Origin: Hymenobacter sediminis
GTDB lineage: Bacteria; Bacteroidota; Bacteroidia; Cytophagales; Hymenobacteraceae
Direction: 5' to 3'
Length of the DNA: 64,000 bases
Assembly: GCF_003231285.1 (NCBI RefSeq)
Contig: NZ_QKNS01000001.1
Span: 1-64,000, forward strand
Shown here: positions 43,283-51,861 of the stretch, one piece after another
How positions within the stretch are numbered: position 1 is the stretch's first letter
How the letters are laid out: every line of letters starts with the position of its first letter
The notes under the pieces: generated by a model
Seen by the model: only the letters and a program-made list of their open reading frames with translations
Database searches by the model: none
What the model was told of the DNA's origin: nothing
Made by a program: the position numbers and the translations under genes

Positions 43283-45091
43283 TTACATGAAATACTTCAG
43301 ACGAATAACTTCTTTCTCCGTGAGGAAGCGCCATTTGCCACGGGGCAGGTCCTTTTTGGTCAGGCCTGCGTACTGTACCCGGTCCAGGGTTACCACATCA
43401 TAGCCAAGGTGCTCGAAGATGCGGCGCACGATGCGGTTACGGCCAATGTGAATTTCTACACCCACAAAGTGCGGGTTGCCAGCCACTACGGCCACATCGT
43501 CCACCTCAGCTTTGCCATCTTCCAGCTCCACGCCTTCGGCAATCTGCCGCAGGTGGTCTTCCGTTAGGGGCTTGTCGAGCTCCACCTGGTAGATTTTTTT
43601 GTTGCGGTGCGAAGGGTGCGAAAGTTTCTGAGCTACCTCGCCATCATTGGTGAACAGCAACAGACCGGTTGTATTGCGGTCCAGGCGCCCCACAGGGAAT
43701 ACCCGCTCTTTGGAAGCGCTTTTCACCAACTCCATCACCGTGCGGCGGCCTTCCGGATCATCCGTCGTCGTGATATAATCCTTGGGCTTGTTGAGCAACA
43801 CGTACACCAGCTTCTCACGGTTGAGGTTGGTCTTGCCGTATTGCACCGTATCGGAGGGCTGCACCTTGTAGCCCATTTCCGTTACTACCTGGCCATTCAC
43901 CTTAATTTCACCAGCCGCAATCAGCGCATCGGCTTCCCGACGCGAGCAAATGCCAGCATTGGCAATGTAGCGGTTCAGGCGTACCTCGTCGCTGGCCAAG
44001 TCGTCTTCCTCGCGGCGACGCTTGTTGCCACGGGTTTTATCTTCCTCGTAGAACTTGAGATTCTTGTAGTCGGGGGCCTCGCCAGCTACTTCGCCATACT
44101 TGCGCTTACCGGCTTGGTTAGACTCAGGAGCTTGCTTGCCGCGGCCTACAAACTCGTCGTGTGCGCGTTTAGGGCGCTCCTCAAACGAGCGGCCTTCCCG
44201 GGGTGCCGGGCGGAATCCGCCGGGGCGCTCTTCGCGTGAGCGGCTTTCGCGCTTATCGCCACCAAAGCTGCCCGGACGAGCCGTGCGCTTCTCCCCGAAG
44301 CTACCACCACCAAAGCCCCCTTCCCGACGCTCACCGCCAAATCCACCTGGCTTGCGGCTGCTAAACTCGCGGCGCTCATTACGCTCATTGCTACCCTCGA
44401 AGTCACGGCCAATCCGGCGCTCTTCCCGACGGTTTTCGTTGCGTTCCGTTGGCAGATCATCGGGGCGGCCCCGGTAATCGAAAGGACGGGCGGGCCGTAC
44501 TTCCCGCTCGCCGTTGGCACCGAAGTCGCGGCGGGTAGGAGTCTCGCGGGCTTCACGCGGGCGGAATCCTTCCGGACGCGGTTCATCCTGCTGGTTGGGG
44601 TTTTGCTTAACGAATTTCCGGTTCCGCTCGCCCGGCAATCCGCGCGGCACGGCGGGCTTGCCCTCTTGGCTATAGGGTTGCCCCTGCCATGACTTCTTAG
44701 GCTCAAATGGGCGTACCGGACGCTCATCGCGGCGGTTGTCCTCCTCAAACCGACGGCCACCGCTACGCTGCCCAAACCCACCAGGACGGCCTTCACCACC
44801 TCGGTTGTAGCCGGCACCGGCCGAGCTACCTTTCTTGAAGCTACCAAAGTTGCCTACTCCACTAAACTTCTTAGCCGGGGTAAAGCTGCCGCTGGCCGGA
44901 CGGCCAAAACCAGACCGCTCATTGCCGCGAGCATCATCATTGCCCCCAAAACGAGGAGCGCCCCCGCCGGCGCGGTCATCGCGGCTGCGGCCGGGTTGCG
45001 AGAATTTACGGAAGCCGTCGGGCCCGTTGGAGTTGCCGGTTGAGCGGCCACGGCGGCCGGGCGTATCGCCGGAGAAGTGTTTCTTGCCCAT
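43283..45091 (-). CDS. RluB/RsuA-type pseudouridine synthase with long RG-rich arm
   Basis: A 602-residue protein. The last 240 residues are a complete pseudouridine synthase: S4-like domain (RLNRYIANAGICSRREADALI) and catalytic VFPVGRLDRNTTGLLLFTNDGE with the active-site Asp in GRLD. This half should modify 23S rRNA like RluB. The first 350 residues are a low-complexity extension rich in Arg, Gly, Glu, Phe and Pro (GGGRPGG, RREERRIGRDFEG, RPGGFR) that is probably disordered and RNA-binding. The start at 45091 (MGKKHFSGD) is preferred; the longer frame adds 26 unlikely residues. Long arms of this kind are known in Bacteroidota. Confidence 0.85.
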   Translation of the reverse strand: MGKKHFSGDTPGRRGRSTGNSNGPDGFRKFSQPGRSRDDRAGGGAPRFGGNDDARGNERSGFGRPASGSFTPAKKFSGVGNFGSFKKGSSAGAGYNRGGEGRPGGFGQRSGGRRFEEDNRRDERPVRPFEPKKSWQGQPYSQEGKPAVPRGLPGERNRKFVKQNPNQQDEPRPEGFRPREARETPTRRDFGANGEREVRPARPFDYRGRPDDLPTERNENRREERRIGRDFEGSNERNERREFSSRKPGGFGGERREGGFGGGSFGEKRTARPGSFGGDKRESRSREERPGGFRPAPREGRSFEERPKRAHDEFVGRGKQAPESNQAGKRKYGEVAGEAPDYKNLKFYEEDKTRGNKRRREEDDLASDEVRLNRYIANAGICSRREADALIAAGEIKVNGQVVTEMGYKVQPSDTVQYGKTNLNREKLVYVLLNKPKDYITTTDDPEGRRTVMELVKSASKERVFPVGRLDRNTTGLLLFTNDGEVAQKLSHPSHRNKKIYQVELDKPLTEDHLRQIAEGVELEDGKAEVDDVAVVAGNPHFVGVEIHIGRNRIVRRIFEHLGYDVVTLDRVQYAGLTKKDLPRGKWRFLTEKEVIRLKYFM

Positions 45092-45261
45092 ATGGAAGAA
45101 GCGTGCGTGCCGTATCGCTACGGTACAGTGGTAAAAATCAGAAAAATGATTCAGCAGGCCCATAACCACGGCCTCCTGAAAACAGTGCCCGGACCAGCAA
45201 CCCAGCGCCGCCGTAGCGGGTGCCAGTCACAAGTCCGGGCAGGTAAGCAGGCTACTGCGAG

Positions 45262-45645
45262 CTAGTCGCGGCGGGCCATTTTGGCTTCAATCGAGTGCTG
45301 CGTATGAGGTACTGCACGCAGGCGCTCCTTCGGGATGAGCTTGCCGGTACCAATGCACACCCCATAGGTGCCATTCTTAATACGAATCAGAGCGTTTTCG
45401 AGCTGCTGAATAAACTTCATCTGGCGCGAAGCCAGCTGGTTCAGGCTCTCCTTCTCAGCCGTATCGGCTCCGTCCTCCAGCACCTTCGAAGAAGACGCCG
45501 TGTTATCGGTACCCGAATCGTTTTTACGGCTCAGCGTTTCTTTGATGAACGCCACTTCCTTACGGGCTGCGGTGAGCTTATCCTGAATGATTTGCTCAAA
45601 CTCCGCCAGTTCTTCCCTGGAATAGCGTAGGGATTCTTCACTCAT
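45262..45645 (-). CDS. TraR/DksA-like protein lacking the zinc cysteines
   Basis: A 127-residue protein with the coiled-coil then finger layout of DksA/TraR: two long helices (about 5-85) and a C-terminal YGVCIGTGKLIPKERLRAVPHTQ. Classical DksA coordinates zinc with four cysteines; here the pairs are reduced to one Cys (CIGT, and none in PHTQHSIEAK), so zinc binding is unlikely. DksA proteins bind in the RNA polymerase secondary channel and tune rRNA and stress transcription with ppGpp. The start at 45645 (MSEESLRYS) is chosen. It precedes the rluB-like gene by 170 bases. Confidence 0.82.
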   Translation of the reverse strand: MSEESLRYSREELAEFEQIIQDKLTAARKEVAFIKETLSRKNDSGTDNTASSSKVLEDGADTAEKESLNQLASRQMKFIQQLENALIRIKNGTYGVCIGTGKLIPKERLRAVPHTQHSIEAKMARRD

Positions 45646-45830
45646 GTTGGTGCAGGGAGAGGTTAATAAAGAATGGTGATTGGCTAGGTTGCTGGCACCG
45701 ACTTCTACAAAGAACCAGCAGTTATGGCCCAACAGCGGCTCACACGAATAAGTTTACCTTACAGCGTACTCACGCAGCCCAGCATACTACCGGCCCCCAG
45801 AGACATCCGTTGACCAAGCATTTTCGGGCG

Positions 45831-45838
45831 CAAAGCTA
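45831..45838 (-). promoter_or_regulatory. Possible -7 box of the DksA-like gene
   Basis: Minus-strand TAGCTTTG, exact TAnnTTTG form, about 185 bases before the chosen ATG. The -33 region is poor, and the long leader makes this tentative. Confidence 0.35.
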
Positions 45839-45924
45839 CGGTTTTGTCCGCTAATGAGCACGGTATCATCCCTGTGGGCTTTACGGCGAACCTTGCTACC
45901 CGGTAAGCTCGGCCTTACTCCTGG

Positions 45925-46401
45925 TTAGAACCCCAACATATGAATAGCGGCCACTGCACCTTCTACCCCTTTGTTGCCATGCTTCCCACCGGCCCGGTCC
46001 CAGGCTTGCTCCAGGGTATTGGTAGTTACTAACCCAAAGATTACGGGCTTGTTGAATTTCAGCCCAACGTTGGTGATACCGCTAGCCACGGCATGGCAGA
46101 TATAATCGTCGTGCTTGGTTTCACCTTTTATAACCACGCCTAAGCAAATGACTGCGTCAATTTCCTCGTGCTGCGCCAGCAGCTGAGCACCTAAGGTTAG
46201 CTCAAAGCTACCAGGTACTGTATTACGAAAAATATTCTCGGGCTTAGCACCGTGCTTAATCAGCGTATCATACGCACCGCGGGCTAGGGTATCGGTAATT
46301 TCCCGGTTCCACTCGGCTACTACTAGCCCAAAGCGCTTGTCGGAAATGTCGATAAAGTTATCGGAAGTATAGTCGCTCAGGTTTTTGAGGGAGGTAGCCA
46401 T
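45925..46401 (-). CDS. ribH: 6,7-dimethyl-8-ribityllumazine synthase
   Basis: A 158-residue enzyme, penultimate step of riboflavin synthesis. Motifs: FGLVVAEWNREIT, TVPGSFELTLGAQLLA, DAVICLGVVIKGETKHDDYICHAVASGI and PVIFGLVTTNTLEQAWDRAGGKHGNKG. The start at 46401 is chosen over 46443. No FMN riboswitch is recognisable upstream. Confidence 0.95.
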   Translation of the reverse strand: MATSLKNLSDYTSDNFIDISDKRFGLVVAEWNREITDTLARGAYDTLIKHGAKPENIFRNTVPGSFELTLGAQLLAQHEEIDAVICLGVVIKGETKHDDYICHAVASGITNVGLKFNKPVIFGLVTTNTLEQAWDRAGGKHGNKGVEGAVAAIHMLGF

Positions 46402-46440
46402 AAAGGGTGGTGCAGGTTGAGAAACGAAATGATGTGTGGA

Positions 46441-46448
46441 CAAAGGTA
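46441..46448 (-). promoter_or_regulatory. -7 box of ribH
   Basis: Minus-strand TACCTTTG, exact TAnnTTTG form, about 40 bases upstream of the chosen ribH start. The -33 side is poor. Confidence 0.5.
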
Positions 46449-46505
46449 GTGTCCTTCAGCACTTCGCCTACCCCCTACTCCTTGCACAAACTGACATAAG
46501 GTTGT

Positions 46506-46544
46506 AAAACAAAAAGGACGGGCTAGCCCGTCCTTTTTGTTTTG
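46506..46544. terminator. Terminator of the TPR-anchor gene
   Basis: Fully self-complementary hairpin centred on gggctagccc with aaaaagga/tcctttttg arms. It sits just past the stop at 46560 and ahead of ribH; it may act both ways. Confidence 0.85.
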
Positions 46545-46559
46545 ATTGCATGCTGATGA

Positions 46560-47342
46560 TTACTTGCCAGCTAACGCTTCTGCCCGAGCTTTGTACTGCT
46601 TGGCTTCAGTTGCTTCGGCCGAAGCAGGATAGTCCGTCAGGATTTTGTTGTAGGCTGCTACGGCTCCGTCGTTGTCCTTAGCCAGCTCACGGGCCGTGGC
46701 CTCTTTCAGCAGGTAGCCCGGCGAAAAGTACTCGTTGGCGTTGTAATTGGCCGCCTTGTTGTAGAAGTCGGCTGCTTCCTTGGGCTGGTTCAGTTCCAAA
46801 TGAGCGTCGCCGAGCAACGAGTAGGCACGGGCCTGTACTAGATAGTCATCGGAGCTGAAATCCTCGAGGTAGTCGATGGCCTGCTTGTACTGTCCTTGCT
46901 TGAGGGAAGCTACCCCAGCGTAGAAGTTGGCCAGATTACCGGCAGCTGTACCGCTGTACTCTGAAGCCACGCGCTCCAAGCCCAGGTTTCGGCCGTCGCC
47001 TTTCATTGCCTTTTGTAAGGAGTCGGCTTCCCAGTAGTTTACTGCCGGGAATAAAGCTGCCTGCCCTTTGCTATCCTGTGAGCCGCGCCACAGGTAGTAG
47101 CCAATACCGCCAGCTACAGCCAGCACCACTACGGCCAGCAAGCCCAGCAACACGCTCTTGTTACGGCGCAGGAAGTCTTCCGAGTTTGCTAGGCGTACGG
47201 CTAGCGCATCAGGGTCTTCCAGCAACGGATGCTCAGGGTTGTAGGCTTCTGCTGGCTGCAACGGATCGGTGGAGGTTACCACGCGCTGCGTTTGCTGCTG
47301 GCGGGCCTGTTGGCTTTTACCTGTGAAAGGAATCTTCGACAT
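46560..47342 (-). CDS. Inner-membrane TPR protein (YfgM-like)
   Basis: A 260-residue protein: cytoplasmic N-terminus, one membrane helix (about 60-83, SVLLGLLAVVVLAVAGGIGYYLW), then TPR helices (LGLERVASEYSGTAAGNLANFYAG, QYKQAIDYLEDFSSDD, ADFYNKAANYN, GAVAAYNKILTDYPASAEATEAKQYKA). The layout resembles YfgM, which partners with PpiD at the Sec translocon; a PpiD-like gene is present 7 kb away, so a link is plausible but unproven. Confidence 0.8.
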   Translation of the reverse strand: MSKIPFTGKSQQARQQQTQRVVTSTDPLQPAEAYNPEHPLLEDPDALAVRLANSEDFLRRNKSVLLGLLAVVVLAVAGGIGYYLWRGSQDSKGQAALFPAVNYWEADSLQKAMKGDGRNLGLERVASEYSGTAAGNLANFYAGVASLKQGQYKQAIDYLEDFSSDDYLVQARAYSLLGDAHLELNQPKEAADFYNKAANYNANEYFSPGYLLKEATARELAKDNDGAVAAYNKILTDYPASAEATEAKQYKARAEALAGK

Positions 47343-47393
47343 GAGAATTACGCAAAAAGGAGGCCGCTAACGACCTGGTAAGCTCCCGCAATA

Positions 47394-48569
47394 TTAGTCG
47401 CGGATGTAGGGGTAGTCCTGTTGCACGTACACATCCTTGTACAGCTCGTCGGCTGTAGGGAAGGGTGAGTTTTCGGCAAACTCCACTGACTCCTGCACCT
47501 GGGCTTTAATTTTCTCGTCGATGGCGCTGAGGTCTTCCTCAGTAGCCATGTTGTGGGTCAGAATGGTGTGGCGTACGGCTTCAATAGAGTCGCGGGAACG
47601 GTAGTCCTCCAGTTCTTCCTTGGTGCGGTACTTAGCCGGGTCGCTCATGGAGTGACCTTTGTAACGATATGTTTTAAACTCCAGGAAGGTGGGGCCTTCT
47701 CCGGCGCGGGCACGCTCAGCAGCACGGGCTACTGCGTTGTGCACGTCTTCCACATTCATGGCATTAACCGGCTCCGATGGCATGTCGTAGCCTTCGCCCA
47801 GCGTGTACAGCTCGGTTACGTTCGAGGTACGCTGTACGGAGGTACCCATGGCGTAGCCGTTGTTCTCTACCACGAAGATTACGGGTAGCTTCCACAACAT
47901 GGCCATGTTGAATGCTTCGTGCAAAGCGCCTTGACGCACGGCACCATCGCCCATGTAGCAGATGCACAGGTTGCCGGTCTTGTTATACTTCTCGGCAAAA
48001 GCAATGCCGGCACCTAGGGGCACCTGGCCGCCCACAATGCCGTGGCCACCGATGAAGTTTACGTTCTTGTCAAAGATGTGCATCGAGCCACCTTTGCCTT
48101 TCGAGCAGCCGGTAGCTTTTGCATACAGCTCGGCCATAATAGCATTGGGTGAGGTACCCAGAGCCAAGGGGTGAGCGTGGTCACGGTAGGCCGTAATCCA
48201 CTTATCGTCCTTCGTCAGGGCCGATACGGCTCCGGCTACGCAGGCCTCTTGGCCAATGTAGAGGTGGCAGAACCCTTTGATTTTTTGCTGACCATAAAGC
48301 TGACCAGCCTTTTCCTCAAACTTGCGCATGAGCTGCATCTGCTCATACCACTGCAAGTAGGTCTCTTTCGGAAATTCCGGTTGAGCCGGAGTGGTTGCCT
48401 TGGGGGCACCCGTAGCCTGCTCCGCCTCCACATTGGTTGGGGGCAATACCGGATCGGGCTGTTTTACCGTATCGGTAGCAGCCTTGCCTTTGGGGGTAGC
48501 TTTCGGGGCCGACGATTTTTTCGTCGAATTGGAAGCCTTAGAGGCACCCTTTACTTTCGTCTCCGCCAT
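47394..48569 (-). CDS. pdhA: Pyruvate dehydrogenase E1 component, alpha subunit
   Basis: A 391-residue thiamine-diphosphate enzyme subunit. Motifs: MQLMRKFEEKAGQLYGQQKIKGFCHLYIGQEA, GKGGSMHIF, GHGIVGGQVPLGAGIA, MGDGAVRQGALHEAFNMAMLWKLPVIFVVENNGYAMGTS (thiamine-binding GDG...NN) and YKGHSMSDPAKYRTKEE. It starts with a Lys/Ala/Thr/Pro-rich extension of about 65 residues not found in standard E1-alpha. The beta subunit and E2 are not adjacent. It is divergent from recF with a 68-base gap. Confidence 0.93.
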   Translation of the reverse strand: MAETKVKGASKASNSTKKSSAPKATPKGKAATDTVKQPDPVLPPTNVEAEQATGAPKATTPAQPEFPKETYLQWYEQMQLMRKFEEKAGQLYGQQKIKGFCHLYIGQEACVAGAVSALTKDDKWITAYRDHAHPLALGTSPNAIMAELYAKATGCSKGKGGSMHIFDKNVNFIGGHGIVGGQVPLGAGIAFAEKYNKTGNLCICYMGDGAVRQGALHEAFNMAMLWKLPVIFVVENNGYAMGTSVQRTSNVTELYTLGEGYDMPSEPVNAMNVEDVHNAVARAAERARAGEGPTFLEFKTYRYKGHSMSDPAKYRTKEELEDYRSRDSIEAVRHTILTHNMATEEDLSAIDEKIKAQVQESVEFAENSPFPTADELYKDVYVQQDYPYIRD

Positions 48570-48637
48570 CTTGCTTTCGGTTGTTCGCGTTTGGGATGCG
48601 AAAGTACGTAAAAGGATTGCAATTCCGAACCCCGCGC

Positions 48638-49750
48638 ATGATACTCGAAAGCCTGCATTTACTGTTCTTTAAAAACTACGAGGAAGCCAACATAGGCTTA
48701 TCGGCGCACATCAATTGCTTCATCGGCGACAACGGCAGTGGCAAGACAAATCTGCTGGATGCCATTCACTACCTCTCCCTCACGAAGAGTGCTTTCACTT
48801 CCTCAGACGTAAACAGCATCAAGCAGGGCGCGGAGTTCTTCGTAGTTAAAGGACGCTTTAGCTCCTCTTCGGAAGATAAGCCCGAGACAATTCAGTGCAG
48901 CCTACGCTTGGGGCAGAAGAAAACGCTAACTCATAATAAGCAGCCTTACGAGCGTGTTTCGGACCACATTGGCCGCTACCCCGTGGTACTTATATCTCCT
49001 TACGACACGGACCTTATCCGACAGGGTAGTGAGGAGCGCCGGAAGTATTTCGACAGCCTTATCTCTCAGCTCGACCATGAATACCTGGAAAGGCTGATTC
49101 GCTACACGCACTTACTTAAGCAGCGCAACTCTTTATTAAAGCTAGCCGCCGACCGACAGGCAGGCTATGACCGAGACTACCTACTGGTGCTGGATGAGCA
49201 GTTGGCTCCGCTCGGCGAGCAACTAGTTCAGCGCCGCCAGCAGTTCCTAACAGAGTTCGAGCCGGTTTTTCAGCGGCACTACGAGCAGCTGGCCGATGCG
49301 CGTGAACAAGTAACCCTTGTATATAAAAGTGAGCTACCTGAAGCTGACTTTCTGAAGCTGTTACGCTTACAGGAACGTAAGGACCTAAGCCTGCAGCGTA
49401 CTACCATCGGCCCCCACCGCGACGACGTTACTTTCCTGATGGATGGCATGGCAGTTAAAGGCTACGGGTCACAAGGGCAGCAGAAGTCGTTTGCCATTGC
49501 CCTCAAGCTGGCGCAGTTCGAGATACTAGCCCACCATAAACAGCAAAAGCCCCTTCTGCTACTCGATGACATTTTTGATCGTCTAGATGAGAAGCGCATC
49601 ACCCGCCTAATGCAGCTGGTAGCTAATCATACCTTCGGTCAGATTTTCCTAACCGATACGCACCTAGAGCGCACTGATAAAGTGCTAGCTGCTTTGTCGG
49701 ATGATATTCGTCGTTTCCGGGTAGAAACTGGCACTGTCACGCCACTTTAG
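48638..49750 (+). CDS. recF: DNA replication/repair protein RecF
   Basis: A 370-residue SMC-like ATPase that loads RecA at gaps: Walker A GDNGSGKT (about 30-37), RTTIGPHRDDVTF, signature YGSQGQQKSFAIALKLAQ and Walker B LLLLDDIFDRLDEKRI. The start at 48638 (MILESLHLL) is chosen over 48581. recF is often near oriC in other phyla, but dnaA, dnaN and gyrB are not here. It is followed by a DUF721 gene. Confidence 0.95.
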   Translation: MILESLHLLFFKNYEEANIGLSAHINCFIGDNGSGKTNLLDAIHYLSLTKSAFTSSDVNSIKQGAEFFVVKGRFSSSSEDKPETIQCSLRLGQKKTLTHNKQPYERVSDHIGRYPVVLISPYDTDLIRQGSEERRKYFDSLISQLDHEYLERLIRYTHLLKQRNSLLKLAADRQAGYDRDYLLVLDEQLAPLGEQLVQRRQQFLTEFEPVFQRHYEQLADAREQVTLVYKSELPEADFLKLLRLQERKDLSLQRTTIGPHRDDVTFLMDGMAVKGYGSQGQQKSFAIALKLAQFEILAHHKQQKPLLLLDDIFDRLDEKRITRLMQLVANHTFGQIFLTDTHLERTDKVLAALSDDIRRFRVETGTVTPL

Positions 49751-49815
49751 GAATAGTAGGTGGTACCTTTACCGCAGGAAGCAACAAGCTTGTTGCTCGC
49801 GCGTTAAGTAACAAA

Positions 49816-50139
49816 ATGGCTCTTAAAAAACCCTTCTCTTCCGAAAATTCCCGTCAGTCTGATATTGTTCCACTGAAGGATGGGATTACGGCTTTGCTTC
49901 GCGCCTACCGGCTGCAAGGCAAGCTGAATGAAGTGACGGTGGTTGCGAGTTGGGAGCGAATCATGGGTAAGGCTGTAGCCATGAAAACTCAGCAGGTGTA
50001 CGTGAGCAACAGTAAGCTTTTCGTGCGCTTGTCTTCCGCTCCGCTCAAGCATGAGTTGGTGATGGCCAAGACCAGGGTGCTAGAACTTATAAACGCGGAG
50101 GTTGGAGTTGATGTGGTAAAGGAGGTCGTATTCCTTTAG
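49816..50139 (+). CDS. DUF721/DciA-like protein
   Basis: A 107-residue protein of the DUF721 family: IVPLKDGITALLRAYRLQGKLNEVTVVASWERIMGKAVA and a later VRLSSAPLKHELVMAKTRVLELIN. DciA proteins load the replicative helicase in bacteria lacking DnaC/DnaI, but short DUF721 members are less well studied. The position right after recF (65 bases) supports a DNA-metabolism role. Confidence 0.8.
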   Translation: MALKKPFSSENSRQSDIVPLKDGITALLRAYRLQGKLNEVTVVASWERIMGKAVAMKTQQVYVSNSKLFVRLSSAPLKHELVMAKTRVLELINAEVGVDVVKEVVFL

Positions 50140-50668
50140 TCCTTTCTGCCTTCCATCACTCTTGTTAGCCTCCTTCATCAGGTGCTAGCGTGTACAGTTA
50201 TGTCCATAAGCCAGGGTATAACCTGTGCAGTATATAAGTGGGGCCACTACTTTAATTATACCTGCTGATCACTAGATAACCGACGCATGTATTTGCGTAA
50301 GCTTTTTCTGCCATTTAGGAGCATGTCCGGCGCGGTGCCCTTTGGCCTGTCTAAGCTCAAAAGTAGGTATTCCAGATCCGCCCATTTACGAGCTACTTTG
50401 TGCCGGCTGCTAGTACGGTATGATAGCGCCTCCGGATTATATCTTAAGGATGCATGATCCTTATGTGGAGCGACAGCAGTCATTTGTTCCGTAAGCAGAT
50501 TTCCTGCTCATCGGCATATACTTCCTACCCCCTATCAACGAGGAGTCTTAGTAAAGAATCCATGAGCTTTAGGCAGCAGGTATATTCCCATAGCTCCTAC
50601 CCAATAGCAACCATGTTTCGGGATTGATAACAGAAGTGGTTGGATACGACTTCTCTTTTACTGCTTTT
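50140..50668. other. Gene-poor interval
   Basis: A 530-base stretch between converging genes. It contains one marginal open frame (listed separately) and no clear terminator, promoter or repeat. Confidence 0.5.
50256..50483 (-). CDS. Marginal small open frame, possibly a gene
   Basis: A 75-residue basic frame (KVARKWADLEYLLLSLDRPKG, then SLRKYMRRLSSDQQV) with no family or promoter. Amino-acid composition is plausible for a small DNA- or RNA-associated protein, but codon evidence is weak. Confidence 0.3.
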   Translation of the reverse strand: MTAVAPHKDHASLRYNPEALSYRTSSRHKVARKWADLEYLLLSLDRPKGTAPDMLLNGRKSLRKYMRRLSSDQQV

Positions 50669-51244
50669 TCAGTAGCTGATTTCGCACCGTTCCTTCTCCA
50701 ACATGTGCAAGTCCTGCGCTACAGTCAGGCGGGTGCGGGCATTATCAAACTCTTGACTGTTCCGTTCCTTTACCTCCCGGCGCTTGATGGCTTCCAGAAA
50801 TCGGCGGGTATCCTCGGCCGTTTCCAGACGCAACCCTGGCACTTGGGTAGGCCGGCCATTATCATCCTTAGCCACCATCGTGAAGTAGCACGTATTGGTG
50901 TGCTTCACGGTGCCTGTTCTTACATCTTCAGCAGTCACCTTGATGCCGACTAGCAAGGAAGTTCTTCCTACGTAGTTTACCGAAGCAAGCAACGAAACCA
51001 GCTCGCCTACCTCGACTGGCTGAAGGAAGTTCACCCCGTCAACGCTTACCGTGACGCAATAGGTACCGGCGTGTTTGGAGGCCGCTGCGTAGGCGACCTT
51101 GTCCATCAGGGAAAGCAGAATCCCTCCGTGAATCTTCCCTCCAAAATTAGCATAGGACGGAATCATCAACTCCGTTAGGGTTACCCGTGAATAGGACACC
51201 GGTCGGAAGTCAGGAAGGCTAGGTGTTGGTGTTTGGGCAGTCAT
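50669..51244 (-). CDS. Acyl-CoA thioesterase (hotdog fold)
   Basis: A 191-residue enzyme of the BFIT/YciA-type: LTELMIPSYANFGGKIHGGILLSLMDKVAYAAASKHAG, VTVSVDGVNFLQPVEVGELVSL and NTCYFTMVAKDDNGRP. It hydrolyses acyl-CoA to free acid and CoA. Transcribed leftward and alone. Confidence 0.88.
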   Translation of the reverse strand: MTAQTPTPSLPDFRPVSYSRVTLTELMIPSYANFGGKIHGGILLSLMDKVAYAAASKHAGTYCVTVSVDGVNFLQPVEVGELVSLLASVNYVGRTSLLVGIKVTAEDVRTGTVKHTNTCYFTMVAKDDNGRPTQVPGLRLETAEDTRRFLEAIKRREVKERNSQEFDNARTRLTVAQDLHMLEKERCEISY

Positions 51245-51440
51245 AACTGGCGGTCAAATTTACCTCCAAGATATGGCGTATGCCGCAGTCAATATTATCC
51301 TCTCTCCTACCCCCTCTTAACGCGCTAAGCCAAGTCAGCGCTTACGCTACACTACCTCACACTAGTGTATATGCACCTTTACAGAGAAATGTACTTGTTC
51401 AGCCTCTTAAAGCCGGTTGCTTACTCTACCGAAACAAAAA

Positions 51441-51456
51441 TGTTTCACGTGGAACA
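51441..51456. promoter_or_regulatory. parS-like centromere site
   Basis: TGTTTCACGTGGAACA is a 16-base near-palindrome that differs from the classic ParB-binding consensus TGTTTCACGTGAAACA at one base. It lies 6 bases beyond the stop of the small HTH gene. ParB nucleates on such sites for chromosome segregation; they usually lie near the replication origin. No parA/parB is in this window. Confidence 0.7.
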
Positions 51457-51462
51457 AGCTTG

Positions 51463-51861
51463 TTACTTAGGGCCATACACCTTTAAGAGTAACTCATTGT
51501 ACGCCTCCAAAAGCGCGATATACTTCTGCTGAAGCGCCAGAAGCTGTTTTGTAGGATCAGAATCTGTAACAGCAACAGGTGTAGTACGGTGTGTTACACT
51601 TCTCTCCGGCTGATGTGTTACAGGTTGTGTAACAGCGTAAGATGTAAAGGGTAACGTCGCCTGATGATCCACTGTAAAATCTTGTGAGAAATCATGTGAT
51701 ATTACATCTCCCACTTTTTTTACAAATCCGTAGTCAAGTGTTTCTTCTTTGAATTTACGGTAGATAGTCGGACGTGTAATACCCAGTTCTTCCACGATAC
51801 GTGTAATTGATATTCCGCTGTTTTTAATGGCTTCCTGCAGGATTTCGCCTTGATGTGACAT
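51463..51861 (-). CDS. Small HTH protein with coiled-coil tail, inside GTTACA array
   Basis: A 132-residue protein. Residues about 8-40 form a helix-turn-helix (EAIKNSGISITRIVEELGI, then TRPTIYRKFKEE). A middle linker (about 70-105) is rich in Val-Thr, Gln, His and Pro (VTQPVTHQPERSVTH), and the C-terminus is an amphipathic helix (LLALQQKYIALLEAYNELLLKVYG) suited to dimerisation. The Val-Thr pairs are encoded by copies of the TGTAAC/GTTACA word that also fills the upstream DNA. It is most likely a DNA-binding regulator that may bind these repeats, including its own promoter and gene. Family unknown; no ligand domain. Confidence 0.75.
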   Translation of the reverse strand: MSHQGEILQEAIKNSGISITRIVEELGITRPTIYRKFKEETLDYGFVKKVGDVISHDFSQDFTVDHQATLPFTSYAVTQPVTHQPERSVTHRTTPVAVTDSDPTKQLLALQQKYIALLEAYNELLLKVYGPK

